A stretch of 64,000 nucleotides of DNA from Sphingobium terrigena. Lineage in GTDB: Bacteria > Pseudomonadota > Alphaproteobacteria > Sphingomonadales > Sphingomonadaceae. Both the position numbers and the translations under genes were made by a program. Under the pieces are notes generated by a model. That model was not told the DNA's origin. It saw only the letters and a list, made by a program, of their open reading frames with translations, and ran no database searches. The stretch lies in assembly GCF_003591655.1 (NCBI RefSeq), contig NZ_QVRA01000021.1, positions 1 through 64,000 on the forward strand. Reading direction: 5' to 3'. The stretch's first letter is position 1. Each line of letters opens with the position of its first letter. Positions 10,859 through 19,405 of the stretch are shown here, one piece after another.

Positions 10859-11988
10859 GGAATCGTCCTGAAAGCGGCGATGGCGTCATCCAGAGTGCGG
10901 CGGCCGGCGGTCAGGCTCAGAAAATCGACCGGCGACAGGCGATCGCCCACCCGCAAATAGTCGAAATGCGCCTCATATTTGTTCGACCAGCCGCCATGAT
11001 AATTTTCAGGATCGTAGAAGAGGTGGAAGCGCGGCGAGAGCATGTCGACCCGCGCGGCATAATTGTCGCTTTCCAGCAGCAGCGGATTGACGTTGAAATA
11101 GGCCGCGCCATCGGGCGGGAAGCTCAGGTCAACATAGCGGAAATGCTTGTCGGCCAGCGCGCGCAAATCGGCATGATACCAGCGCGCATCGGTGCGGAGC
11201 GCCACCACCGGGACCACCTGCCCCATGCCGACCATCGCGAAATGATCCGGCAGTCGCGTGCCGCGCAGGTCGAACAGGCGCCGCATCACCGACATGCCCA
11301 GAATCGTGCCAGCGCTATGGGTCAGGAACAGGATTTCGTCCCACGGCTCGTCCAGCTCGTCAGCGATTCGCCGGGCAAAGGCATCAAGCCGCGCGTCGAG
11401 CGCTTCCCCCGGTCCCCCGGCGGCGAGCGTGTGGTGATAATAGGTAAAACGCAGCAGCCATGGCACGACCAGCTTGTTCAGCCATTTGCCCGACGCCACC
11501 GCGCTGATGACAATCCCGGCCAGCGCCGCCGCCCAGAAGGGCAGCACTGTCCACAGCAGCAGGGCAGGGAGCAGCGCGAACAGCAGCGGGATCATCACTG
11601 CCAGAAAAGGCGGGTAGCAGATGGTCAGCACCGGGCCGGGGCGCAGCTTTTTCATGCGGCTAAACTGCATGAAGCGGCCATGGCCGACATAGGTGGCGAT
11701 GGAGCGCCAGGCGAGTTTGAGCGGATTGCGAATCCACACCTTGCCGACCAGATCCTCCCAGCGGAGAAATTCATAGTCGGTCTCGACCCCGGCCTGCGCG
11801 TTCTCGACAGACCAGACCGTCGAGACGACCGACCCCGCAGGACCGGCCCGCCTGCCGCTCACAATGACGTCCTCGCCGCTCAGCCGGTCATAGCGTCCGG
11901 CCTGGTCGCGATAGAGCTGGTGGTAAAAACGCACGCCGCGCGGATCGAAACCGCCAAGATAAAAGACTTTACGCTTGAATTTTTGCAC
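10855..11988 (-). CDS. Membrane-associated alpha/beta-hydrolase-like protein
   Basis: A 377-residue protein if read from GTG 11988, which gives MQKFKRKVFYLGGFDPRG. Longer in-frame starts would run into the divergent gene at 12010, so I reject them. A hydrophobic stretch of about 60 residues around positions 160-220 (PPFLAVMIPLLFALLPALLL and following) makes one or two membrane segments. Further on, EILFLTHSAGTILGMSVMRRL looks like a nucleophile elbow with Ser in HSAG. This suggests a serine hydrolase or lipase fold, but Asp and His partners cannot be assigned with certainty. It is coupled to the downstream P450 gene. No precise function is known to me. Confidence 0.72.
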   Translation of the reverse strand: MQKFKRKVFYLGGFDPRGVRFYHQLYRDQAGRYDRLSGEDVIVSGRRAGPAGSVVSTVWSVENAQAGVETDYEFLRWEDLVGKVWIRNPLKLAWRSIATYVGHGRFMQFSRMKKLRPGPVLTICYPPFLAVMIPLLFALLPALLLWTVLPFWAAALAGIVISAVASGKWLNKLVVPWLLRFTYYHHTLAAGGPGEALDARLDAFARRIADELDEPWDEILFLTHSAGTILGMSVMRRLFDLRGTRLPDHFAMVGMGQVVPVVALRTDARWYHADLRALADKHFRYVDLSFPPDGAAYFNVNPLLLESDNYAARVDMLSPRFHLFYDPENYHGGWSNKYEAHFDYLRVGDRLSPVDFLSLTAGRRTLDDAIAAFRTIP

Positions 11989-12009
11989 TGCCCCGGCCCT
12001 AATCGGGTC

Positions 12010-12303
12010 ATGAACACGCCCGAACGCGATTACTGCTATTTCATAGACCACCGTAAATACAACCGAAACATCGGTTGCAGGAAGCATGACAATGCCTATG
12101 GCATCAACGGTGGTGGCAGCGAGCGTGACCGGTGGCGCGCGGACATGGCTTTCTATCGCCATATGAAAAGCAATGGCGATCCGATGGCGCTGCCCTCGCT
12201 GATCGCCTGCCTTTGCTTTGGCTGGTTCTGCTGGAACTATCATCCGGGCAAAGGGCTGTGGCGCGGCCAGCTCTTGCGGCGCTTTGCCAAAGCGCCCAAG
12301 TGA
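12010..12303 (+). CDS. Small phospholipase A2-like protein
   Basis: A 97-residue protein with ATG at 12010. The segment DYCYFIDHRKYNRNIGCRKHDNAYG carries the His-Asp pair in CxxHDxxY, the hallmark of the secreted phospholipase A2 catalytic helix, and a second helix RADMAFYRHM follows. The usual downstream cysteine set is reduced, and the C-terminus has one hydrophobic segment (SLIACLCFGWFCWNY). There is no signal peptide. Only 21 bases separate its start from the divergent hydrolase start, and it ends five bases before kdsA, so it is probably cotranscribed with kdsA. Activity is inferred from the motif only. Confidence 0.6.
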   Translation: MNTPERDYCYFIDHRKYNRNIGCRKHDNAYGINGGGSERDRWRADMAFYRHMKSNGDPMALPSLIACLCFGWFCWNYHPGKGLWRGQLLRRFAKAPK

Positions 12304-12308
12304 CCGGC

Positions 12309-13136
12309 ATGACTGATCCCAAACATGTGCGTGTCGGCCCGATCACCTTCGGCAACGACCTCCCCTTCGTCCTCATTTCCGGTCCCTGCCAGATCGAAAG
12401 CCGCGACCATGCGCTGTTCATGGCTGACGCGCTGGCGCAGATCGCGCGGCAAGCGGGCGTGCCGTTCATCTTCAAATCCTCCTTCGACAAGGCGAACCGG
12501 ACGTCGGTGTCGGGCCAGCGCGGCGTCGGCATCGACGCGGGGCTGGCGATCCTGGCGGAGGTGAAGGCGATATTGGGCTGCCCGGTGCTGACCGACGTGC
12601 ATGATGCAGGGCAAGTCGAGGCCGCGGCGCAGGCGGTCGATATCCTCCAGATTCCGGCGTTCCTCTGCCGCCAGACCGACCTTCTGCTCGCCGCCGGACG
12701 CACCGGCGCGGTCATCAACGTCAAGAAGGGCCAGTTCATGGCCCCGTGGGACATGGCAGCGGTCGCGCAAAAGGTCGCCTCGACCGGCAATGACCGCATC
12801 CTGCTGACCGAACGCGGCGCGAGCTTCGGTTACAACACGCTCGTCAGCGACATGCGCGCGCTGCCGGTGATGGGTGAGACCGGCTATCCGGTGATATTCG
12901 ACGCCACCCACTCGGTCCAGCAGCCCGGCGGCCTCGGCTCAGCCTCCGGCGGCCAGCGCGAATATGCCCCCCTCCTTGCCCGCAGCGCGGTGGCGGCAGG
13001 CGTCGCCGCCATCTTCGCCGAAGCGCATCAGGACCCGGACAATGCCCCGTCCGATGGCCCGGTCATGCTGCCGCTGGACTGGGTCGCGCCGATGCTGGCG
13101 AAGCTGACGGCGATTGATGCGGTGGTGAAGGGGTAG
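12309..13136 (+). CDS. kdsA: 3-deoxy-8-phosphooctulonate synthase (KDO-8-P synthase)
   Basis: A 275-residue enzyme condensing phosphoenolpyruvate with arabinose 5-phosphate to KDO-8-phosphate for lipopolysaccharide inner core. Family signatures: ISGPCQIESRDHA, FKSSFDKANRTS, GVGIDAGLAIL, NVKKGQFMAPWDM, and FDATHSVQQPGG near the C-terminal third. The N-terminal GPCQIE and DANRSS-like segment with KANRTS indicate KDO-8-P rather than DAHP synthase. ATG at 12309 begins MTDPKHVRVG. It lies just downstream of the phospholipase-like gene and converges with proA across a palindromic repeat. Sphingomonads are known for glycosphingolipids in place of LPS, so its presence is worth noting. Confidence 0.96.
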   Translation: MTDPKHVRVGPITFGNDLPFVLISGPCQIESRDHALFMADALAQIARQAGVPFIFKSSFDKANRTSVSGQRGVGIDAGLAILAEVKAILGCPVLTDVHDAGQVEAAAQAVDILQIPAFLCRQTDLLLAAGRTGAVINVKKGQFMAPWDMAAVAQKVASTGNDRILLTERGASFGYNTLVSDMRALPVMGETGYPVIFDATHSVQQPGGLGSASGGQREYAPLLARSAVAAGVAAIFAEAHQDPDNAPSDGPVMLPLDWVAPMLAKLTAIDAVVKG

Positions 13137-13144
13137 ATAACCGC

Positions 13145-13210
13145 GTGTTCCCGCGCAGGCGGGAACCCAGTTCTGACGGTGGGACTGGGTTCCCGCCTGC
13201 GCGGGAACAC
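13145..13210. repeat. Palindromic repeat family A, copy 1
   Basis: A 66-bp element with two perfect 26-base complementary arms starting GTGTTCCCGCGCAGGCGGGA and separated by 14 bases. It fills the space between the convergent kdsA and proA stops and could end transcription from both sides. Further copies: 17954, 19336, 32143. Confidence 0.9.
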
Positions 13211-13217
13211 CCAGAGC

Positions 13218-14486
13218 TTATGGCCGAACCTGCCCCGTCCCGCGCACAATCCATTTATAGGTCGTCAGCCCCTCCAGCGCGACCGGCCCGCGCGCGTGGA
13301 GGCGGCCGGTCGAAATGCCGATCTCCGCGCCCAGCCCGAATTCGCCGCCATCGGCAAACTGGGTGGAGGCGTTCCACATCACGATGGCGCTATCCACCGC
13401 GTTCAGGAACCGCTCTGCGACCTCGGCATCGTCGGTGATGATCGCGTCGGTATGGTGGCTGGCATGGGCGGCGATATGGGCGATCGCATCCTCTACGCCA
13501 TCGACCAGCCGGATCGATACGATCGCTTCGAGATATTCGGTGTCCCAGTCCTGCTCGCTCGCCGCGATGACGCGCGCATCCATCGCCTGCACCGCATCGT
13601 CGCCGCGCACTTCGCATTTCGCGTCGAGCAAAGCCTTTACCAGCGCGGGCGCGTCGCCAAAGGCGCGATCGATCAGCACCGTTTCGGTCGAACCGCATAC
13701 GCCCGTCCGCCGCATCTTGGCATTGACCACCAATTGCCGCGCCATCGCCGGATCGGCCGCGCCATCGACATAGCTGTGGTTGATGCCGTCCAGATGCGCC
13801 AGCACCGGCACCCGCGCTTCTTCCTGCACCCGCGCGACCAGGCTCTTGCCCCCGCGCGGCACGATCAGGTCGATAAATTCGGTGGCGCGCAGCAAGGCGC
13901 CCACGACCGCGCGGTCGGTGGTGGGGATGAGTTGCACGACATCGGCGGGCAGGCCAGCGGCCACGATCCCCTCGACCATCGCGGTCAGGATCGCGCGGTT
14001 GCTCTCCTTCGCCTCGCTGCCGCCGCGCAGGATGACGGCATTGCCAGCGCGCAGGCAGAGCGCCGCGGCATCGGCCGTCACATTGGGGCGGCTTTCATAG
14101 ATGATGCCGATCACGCCCAGCGGCACGCGCACGCGGCTGAGTTCCAGCCCGTTGGGGCGGACGCTCTGGTCGATGATGCTGCCCAGCGGATTGGGCAGGC
14201 TGGCGACCTGCTCCACCCCATCGGCGGTGGCCGCGACCCGGCCCGCGTCCAGCTTCAGCCGGTCGAGCATCGCAGGCGACAGGCCGTTGGCGGCGGCATT
14301 GTCCATGTCGCGCGCATTGGCGGCGATGATCGCCGGCGCCTGATCCCGCAGCGCTTGGGCGGCGCGGCGCAGCGCATCGGCCTTTTGCGCGTCGCTTGCC
14401 TGCGCGAGGGCCAGCGCCGCACGACGGGCGCGTGCGCCCATCATCGCGATCAGCATTTCAGGGGTCTGGGTCAGGTCGTTCATCAT
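13218..14486 (-). CDS. proA: Glutamate-5-semialdehyde dehydrogenase (gamma-glutamyl phosphate reductase)
   Basis: A 422-residue NADPH-dependent reductase of the proline pathway, making glutamate semialdehyde from glutamyl phosphate. Signatures: GVIGIIYESRPNVTADAA, GNAVILRGGSEAKESN, VPRGGKSLV, and the catalytic cysteine in KMRRTGVCGSTETVLI. Length agrees with the family (about 415-425). Two adjacent ATG codons (14486, 14483) make the start ambiguous by one residue. proB is not adjacent. The 238-base gap upstream contains two strong inverted repeats. Confidence 0.96.
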   Translation of the reverse strand: MMNDLTQTPEMLIAMMGARARRAALALAQASDAQKADALRRAAQALRDQAPAIIAANARDMDNAAANGLSPAMLDRLKLDAGRVAATADGVEQVASLPNPLGSIIDQSVRPNGLELSRVRVPLGVIGIIYESRPNVTADAAALCLRAGNAVILRGGSEAKESNRAILTAMVEGIVAAGLPADVVQLIPTTDRAVVGALLRATEFIDLIVPRGGKSLVARVQEEARVPVLAHLDGINHSYVDGAADPAMARQLVVNAKMRRTGVCGSTETVLIDRAFGDAPALVKALLDAKCEVRGDDAVQAMDARVIAASEQDWDTEYLEAIVSIRLVDGVEDAIAHIAAHASHHTDAIITDDAEVAERFLNAVDSAIVMWNASTQFADGGEFGLGAEIGISTGRLHARGPVALEGLTTYKWIVRGTGQVRP

Positions 14487-14601
14487 GGGTCTCGCCAGTG
14501 TGTTGGCGGCGACCTAGCATGAAAGCGGGATGAAGCGAAGGCGGGACGTGAACGACCAAACATCGGTCACCGCACCGGCCCAAACCTTGCGAACCAAGGG
14601 C

Positions 14602-14640
14602 CGATGACCGGATCATGGGTCGCGAATGATCCGGTCATCG
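14602..14640. repeat. Inverted repeat with perfect 15-base arms
   Basis: Arms CGATGACCGGATCAT and ATGATCCGGTCATCG surround a nine-base loop. There is no T-tract on either side. It lies between the minus-strand proA start and the end of the upstream minus-strand gene, so it could be a terminator for the latter, a protein-binding site, or a mobile palindromic repeat. Confidence 0.6.
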
Positions 14641-14690
14641 GCGGGCGGTCAGACCGCCTTGTTTCTTGCTATGCAGCCGACGGCACGCCC

Positions 14691-14712
14691 GCATACCCCA
14701 TATGGGGTATGC
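14691..14712. repeat. Perfect 22-bp palindrome
   Basis: A continuous palindrome centred on ATAT (GCATACCCCAT followed by its exact complement) sits 12 bases beyond the 3' end of the minus-strand gene at 14725 and is flanked by A+T-rich sequence. Operator or terminator are both possible; the lack of a loop favours a dimeric-protein site or a cruciform. Confidence 0.55.
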
Positions 14713-14724
14713 TAGTAATTATAC

Positions 14725-15210
14725 TTAACTGACGATCTTGCAGCCTTTATTCGCCGCCAGCCCGCGCAGATAACCGCGCCGGGCGATCCCCGCCGTCACC
14801 GCTGCCTGCAAACGCCGTTCCTGCGGCGCGGCACCGCTGATTTCGCGCACCAAGCCGCGGAAGGGGATGAGCGAGTTAACGATGGTCTTGCCGACCGCCT
14901 CGGCAATCTTGCCGGTGCGATTTTCGTTCGCCTTGGCACCGACCGTGAAATCCTCGCCCAGCACGGCGTTGAGTTCGCCCAGTGAGCCTTTCAGCCCCTT
15001 GCAGGTCCGCGACGCCGGGGTCGCATAGGGATTTTCCACCGCCTTCAGCAGCACAGGCGGAATCTCGTCCTTGTCCAGGCCGATGTCGCGCACCGGCTGG
15101 CTGGCGATATTCCCCGCTTTCTTGAGCGTCTCGTCCTTGGGCTTTTCCGCCTCCTGCGCCAGCGCCGAAGTGGAACAGAGTAATAGTGCGGCGATTGCGT
15201 ATATTTTCAT
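14725..15210 (-). CDS. Secreted protein of unknown function
   Basis: A 161-residue protein beginning MKIYAIAALLLCSTSALAQEA, a clean Sec signal peptide with cleavage after ALA. The start at 15210 is chosen because GGGAG lies eight bases upstream; an ATG six bases earlier is too close to that site. The mature part contains a few conserved-looking segments (ENPYATPASRTCKGLKGSLGEL, VREISGAAPQERR) and two cysteines that could pair. I do not recognise a named domain; it looks like a conserved periplasmic protein of sphingomonads. Confidence 0.7.
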   Translation of the reverse strand: MKIYAIAALLLCSTSALAQEAEKPKDETLKKAGNIASQPVRDIGLDKDEIPPVLLKAVENPYATPASRTCKGLKGSLGELNAVLGEDFTVGAKANENRTGKIAEAVGKTIVNSLIPFRGLVREISGAAPQERRLQAAVTAGIARRGYLRGLAANKGCKIVS

Positions 15211-15343
15211 GATCATGTCTCCCGCCTGCCAAACCAGCGATGCAATCTTTCGGTTCCCTTGCGAAACGAGCGCGCGTCGGGGCAAGACAGGCGGCTGCCT
15301 CCGCGCTAAAGGCAGGCGCGCATCATCAGGAGGATAGCAGGAC

Positions 15344-16228
15344 GTGACAGACGCACCGGTCAGCATCGCTTCGGACCAGTTGAGCGCCACCATCCACCGC
15401 CATGGCGCGGAACTCTGGTCGCTCCGCGACGCACAGGGACGCGAGTTGATGACCGACGCCGATCCGCGCTGGTGGACCGGCCATGCGCCGTTGCTCTTCC
15501 CCTTTGTCGGCCGGTCGCGCGGGGACGTCTATCGGCTCGACGGGTGTGACTATCCGATGCCCCAGCATGGCTTTGCCCGCCGCAGCGCCTTTGCGCTCAT
15601 CGACCATAGCGAGGATGCCGCGACCTTCCGGCTGGAAGCAGACGCGGCCAGCCTTGCCGTCTATCCCTTCACCTTCCGGCTCGACATGGATTTCGCGATC
15701 GACGGGGTGAGCCTGCGCATGACCGCGACCGTGACCAACCGGGGGGAGGCGGTCATGCCCTTCTCCTTCGGCTACCACCCCGCCTTCGCCTGGCCCCTGC
15801 CCTATGGCGGCGCATCGGAGGATCACCGGATCGTCTTTGAAAAGCCCGAACCCGCGCCGATCCGCAAGGTAGGCGAGGAACCGGGCCTGAGCGCGCGGGA
15901 GTCTGTAGCCTCACCGGTCGATGGCGACACGCTCGTCCCCAGTCACGCCATGTTCGCTGGCGACGCGCTGATCTGGGACGAACTCAATAGCCGCTCGCTG
16001 CTCTGGGGCGTGCCGGGCCAGCCGCGCCTGAAAATCGACTTTCCCGACACGCCATGGCTGGGCCTGTGGCAGAAGCCGGGTGCCCATTATCTGTGCATCG
16101 AACCCTGGGCGGGCATGGCCGATCTGGTCGGGTTCGAGGGGGACGTGTGGGACAAGCAGGGCATCATCGCGCTGCCACCGGGGCAGAGCCGCGCCTTCCG
16201 CATGGACGTCAGCCTTGTGGACGTGTAA
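15344..16228 (+). CDS. Aldose 1-epimerase family protein
   Basis: A 294-residue protein from GTG 15344, with AGGAGG 9-14 bases upstream. It has the galactose-mutarotase-like fold signature of the LacX/YeaD type: GAELWSLRDAQGRELMTDADPRWW near the N-terminus, PQHGFARRSAF with the conserved His, FGYHPAFAWPL and IEPWAGMADL. Such enzymes interconvert alpha and beta anomers of aldoses or hexose phosphates in the cytosol. The substrate cannot be told from sequence. Divergent from the secreted-protein gene, 133 bases apart. Confidence 0.88.
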   Translation: MTDAPVSIASDQLSATIHRHGAELWSLRDAQGRELMTDADPRWWTGHAPLLFPFVGRSRGDVYRLDGCDYPMPQHGFARRSAFALIDHSEDAATFRLEADAASLAVYPFTFRLDMDFAIDGVSLRMTATVTNRGEAVMPFSFGYHPAFAWPLPYGGASEDHRIVFEKPEPAPIRKVGEEPGLSARESVASPVDGDTLVPSHAMFAGDALIWDELNSRSLLWGVPGQPRLKIDFPDTPWLGLWQKPGAHYLCIEPWAGMADLVGFEGDVWDKQGIIALPPGQSRAFRMDVSLVDV

Positions 16229-16244
16229 CGGCGCTTCCTAGATT

Positions 16245-16342
16245 CCGTTCGGGCTGAGCGAAGTCGAAGCCCTCCACTGAGCGAAGCCGAAGTGCCTCGC
16301 CTCCGCTCGGCATGGCCCTTCGACTTCGCTCAGGGCGAACGG
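16245..16342. repeat. Inverted repeat family C
   Basis: About 98 bases with ends CCGTTCGGGCTGAGCGAAGT and the near-complement ...CTTCGCTCAGGGCGAACGG. An internal partial copy (ctgagcgaagccgaag) lies between. The motif ctgagcgaagtcgaag is a common dispersed repeat in sphingomonad genomes. It fills the gap between the epimerase and prfC, both on the plus strand. Confidence 0.75.
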
Positions 16343-16371
16343 CTTTATTACTCCCGACCCAGAAAATCATC

Positions 16372-17949
16372 ATGACCATCCCATCCCGCCGCACCTTCGC
16401 GATCATTTCCCACCCCGACGCCGGTAAGACCACGCTGACCGAGAAGCTGCTGCTGGAGGGCGGCGCGATCCATCTGGCGGGGGAGGTCAAGGCGCGCGGG
16501 GCGAACCGGCGTGCGCGGTCGGACTGGATGAAGATCGAGCAGCAGCGCGGCATTTCCGTCACATCCTCGGTCATGACGTTCGAGCGGACGCGCGATGGCG
16601 AGACGATCACCTTCAACCTGCTCGACACGCCGGGGCATGAGGATTTTTCCGAGGATACCTATCGCACCCTGACCGCGGTGGACTCCGCCGTCATGGTGAT
16701 CGACGCGGCCAAGGGCATCGAGCCGCAGACCCGCAAATTGTTCGAGGTGTGCCGTCTGCGCAACCTGCCGATCATCACCTTCGTCAACAAGGTGGACCGC
16801 GAGGGCCGCGAGACGTTCGGCCTGCTGGACGAAGTGGCCGACCAGTTGCAGCTGGACGTCTGCCCGATGAGCTGGCCGGTCGGCATGGGTGGTGAGTTTG
16901 AAGGCATTTACGATTTCGCCACCAACCGGCTGATGCAGCCAACCGGGCCGTCGAAGGAATTTGACGGCACGCGGCACCAGTTTACCGGGCTGGACGACCC
17001 GAAACTGGCTGATTTCCTCTCTCCCGATGGCCTGACCAAGCTGCGCGAGGAGGCCGAGCTGTCGCAGGGCGGCTATGCCGAATTTGATCTCGACCGCTAT
17101 CGTCAGGGTGACCTGACCCCGGTCTATTTCGGTTCCGCGCTCAAATTGTTCGGCGTGACCGAACTGATCGACGCGCTGGCCGCCCACGCCCCGCCGCCGC
17201 GCGCCCAGCCCGCCGAACCCGCTGCGGTCGAGCCGGAGGGCAGCGAGGTGACCGGCTTCATCTTCAAGGTGCAGGCCAATATGGACCCGATGCACCGCGA
17301 CCGCATCGCCTTCATGCGGCTGGTGTCGGGCAAGTTCCGGCGCGGCATGAAGCTGACGCCCAGCGGGTCGGGCAAGGCGCTGGCGGTCCATTCGCCGATC
17401 CTCTTCTTCGCGCAGGACCGCGAGCTGGCGGATGAGGCCTATCCGGGCGACATTATCGGCATCCCCAACCATGGCGCGCTGCGCGTGGGCGATACGCTGA
17501 GCGAGAAACCGGGCCTGCGCTTCACCGGCCTGCCCAACTTTGCGCCGGAAATCTTGCGCCGGGTGCAGCTGAAGGACCCGACCAAGACCAAGCAGTTGCG
17601 CAAGGCGCTGGACGACCTGTCCGAAGAGGGGGTGATCCAGGTATTCTACCCCGAAATCGGCAGCAACTGGATCGTCGGCGTCGTGGGCCAGCTCCAGCTG
17701 GAAGTGCTGATTTCCCGGCTGGACGCGGAATATAAGGTCGCGGCGGGCCTTGAACCCTCACCCTTCGACACCGCCCGCTGGATCAGTGGCGACGAGGCCG
17801 CGATCAAGGATTTCATCGGCTTCAACGCTGCCAACATGGCCAAGGACCGCGACGGCGCGCTCGTGTTCATGGCCCGCAGCGCCTGGGACATCGGCTACCA
17901 GCAGGAACGCCACCCCAAGATCAAGTTCAGCGCGACCAAGGAGCGGTAG
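16372..17949 (+). CDS. prfC: Peptide chain release factor 3
   Basis: A 525-residue translational GTPase that recycles RF1/RF2 from the ribosome. G1 HPDAGKTT near residue 15, G3 DTPGHEDFSEDTYRTL, G4 NKVDRE. The family-specific IEQQRGISVTSSVM follows the switch region, and the C-terminal region LQLEVLISRLDAEYKV distinguishes RF3 from EF-G. ATG 16372 (MTIPSRRTFAIISHPDAGK) is chosen because residues encoded upstream come from repeat C. Converges with an MFS gene across repeat A copy 2. Confidence 0.96.
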   Translation: MTIPSRRTFAIISHPDAGKTTLTEKLLLEGGAIHLAGEVKARGANRRARSDWMKIEQQRGISVTSSVMTFERTRDGETITFNLLDTPGHEDFSEDTYRTLTAVDSAVMVIDAAKGIEPQTRKLFEVCRLRNLPIITFVNKVDREGRETFGLLDEVADQLQLDVCPMSWPVGMGGEFEGIYDFATNRLMQPTGPSKEFDGTRHQFTGLDDPKLADFLSPDGLTKLREEAELSQGGYAEFDLDRYRQGDLTPVYFGSALKLFGVTELIDALAAHAPPPRAQPAEPAAVEPEGSEVTGFIFKVQANMDPMHRDRIAFMRLVSGKFRRGMKLTPSGSGKALAVHSPILFFAQDRELADEAYPGDIIGIPNHGALRVGDTLSEKPGLRFTGLPNFAPEILRRVQLKDPTKTKQLRKALDDLSEEGVIQVFYPEIGSNWIVGVVGQLQLEVLISRLDAEYKVAAGLEPSPFDTARWISGDEAAIKDFIGFNAANMAKDRDGALVFMARSAWDIGYQQERHPKIKFSATKER

Positions 17950-17953
17950 AACG

Positions 17954-18027
17954 CCCCGTGTTCCCGCGAAGGCGGGAACCCAGTTGAGACGTTGGAACTG
18001 GATTCCCGCCTTCGCGGGAACACGGGG
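17954..18027. repeat. Palindromic repeat family A, copy 2
   Basis: Arms CCCCGTGTTCCCGCGAAGGC... and its complement ...CCTTCGCGGGAACACGGGG flank an 8-10 base centre with one or two mismatches. Located between convergent prfC and MFS genes, four bases from each stop, so it probably folds in both transcripts. Confidence 0.88.
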
Positions 18028-18030
18028 TGG

Positions 18031-19299
18031 CTATGCGCTAACCCAATCCTTGCGCAGCGCCCTGCCCCCCAGCGCCATGAACAGTCCCGCCAGCAGATAG
18101 AAGCCCAGCGCCGCGACGATCGCGTAGCGCAACGCCTCCACCCCATAGGCGGGCGTCAGCGCATCGGACAGCGCGCCCACGCTCCAGCTGCCCAGTCCCA
18201 GCCCGACCAGATTGTTGATCAGCAGGAAACTCGCCGCCGCGCTGGCGCGCATATGGGCGGGGACGAGGTGCTGAACGGCGGTCAGCACCGGGCCAAGCCA
18301 GACATAGACAAGCGCCTGCGGGATCAGGAACAGCGCGAAGGCCAAGCCCACGCTGTCGGACAGCACGCCCACCACGAACAGGGGCATCCCCACGACATAG
18401 CTGACCGCAGGCACCCAGGCATAATAGGCCTTGTCCTTGCCGCCCATCGCGTCGCCCAGCCAGCCGCCGAGCAGCACGCCTGCCACTCCGCCGATCAACA
18501 GCAGCGCGCCCAGAAACTGCCCCGCGCCCATCAGGTCGAGGCCAAAGCTGCGCATCAACAGGCTGGGCAGCCAGAAGGCGACGCCATAGCCGCACATCGA
18601 ACTACACGCCGCGCCCAGCGCCAGGAACCAGAAGCCACGCTTGGCCGCCAATATGCCGAACACCGCGCTCACTGGCACGGCATCGTTCGCCAGCACCGGG
18701 CGCGCGGGTTCGCGCACCACCAGCCGGAACAAGGGCGCGATCAGCAGGCCCGCCAGCCCCACCGCGATAAAGGCGGTGCGCCACTCGACTGCCTGCGCAA
18801 TATAGCCGCCCAGCAGCACGCCACCGGCTGATCCCAACGGAATGCCGAGCGAATAGATGGAGAGCGCCCGCGCCCGCTGATGCGCCGGGAAATAATCGGA
18901 AATCACGGCATAGGAGGGGGCGACGCCGCCCGCCTCCCCCACGCCCACGCCGACGCGGAACGCGAACATCTGCCAAAAACTGCCCGCCATCCCGCACAAG
19001 GCGGTAAAGCCGCTCCACACGGCGAGGGAGACGGTGATCACCCAGGTTCGGCTGGTCCGGTCGGCCAGCAACGCCAGCGGAATGGCCAGCGTCGAATAGA
19101 GCAAGGCAAAGGCGATCCCGCCCAGCGCGCCCAACTGCCCGTCGGTGAGACCCAGTTCCGCCTTGATCGGGCCAGCCAGGATGCCAAGAATCTGCCGGTC
19201 GAGGAAATTGAACGTATAGACCAGCAGCAGCATCACCAGCACGACGCCGCGATAGGCGGGGGAAACGGGTGCCGGGGTGGCGGGTGTTGGGTCGGTCAT
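18031..19299 (-). CDS. MFS transporter
   Basis: A 422-residue inner-membrane carrier with twelve predicted segments. The signature between segments 2 and 3 is LADRTSRTWVI and the N-terminal NFLDRQILGILAGPIK is typical of the spinster-like/hexuronate-like MFS group abundant in sphingomonads. Substrate unknown. It is followed upstream, on the same strand, by a TonB-dependent receptor gene with repeat A copy 3 between them, so the two may serve uptake of the same compound, but the spacing argues against a single transcript. Confidence 0.9.
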   Translation of the reverse strand: MTDPTPATPAPVSPAYRGVVLVMLLLVYTFNFLDRQILGILAGPIKAELGLTDGQLGALGGIAFALLYSTLAIPLALLADRTSRTWVITVSLAVWSGFTALCGMAGSFWQMFAFRVGVGVGEAGGVAPSYAVISDYFPAHQRARALSIYSLGIPLGSAGGVLLGGYIAQAVEWRTAFIAVGLAGLLIAPLFRLVVREPARPVLANDAVPVSAVFGILAAKRGFWFLALGAACSSMCGYGVAFWLPSLLMRSFGLDLMGAGQFLGALLLIGGVAGVLLGGWLGDAMGGKDKAYYAWVPAVSYVVGMPLFVVGVLSDSVGLAFALFLIPQALVYVWLGPVLTAVQHLVPAHMRASAAASFLLINNLVGLGLGSWSVGALSDALTPAYGVEALRYAIVAALGFYLLAGLFMALGGRALRKDWVSA

Positions 19300-19335
19300 G
19301 CTTGCTTCTTACGCTCCCTACCGCCCAGCAACAGC

Positions 19336-19400
19336 GTATTCCCGCGCAGGCGGGAACCCAGTCCCGCCGTGGAACTGGATTCCCGCCTGCGCGGGAATAC
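19336..19400. repeat. Palindromic repeat family A, copy 3
   Basis: GTATTCCCGCGCAGGCGGGA with the complementary right arm ending CGCGGGAATAC; the outer TGTT of other copies is TATT here on both sides, a compensated change that keeps the hairpin. It lies six bases beyond the TonB receptor stop. Confidence 0.88.
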
Positions 19401-19405
19401 CAAAC

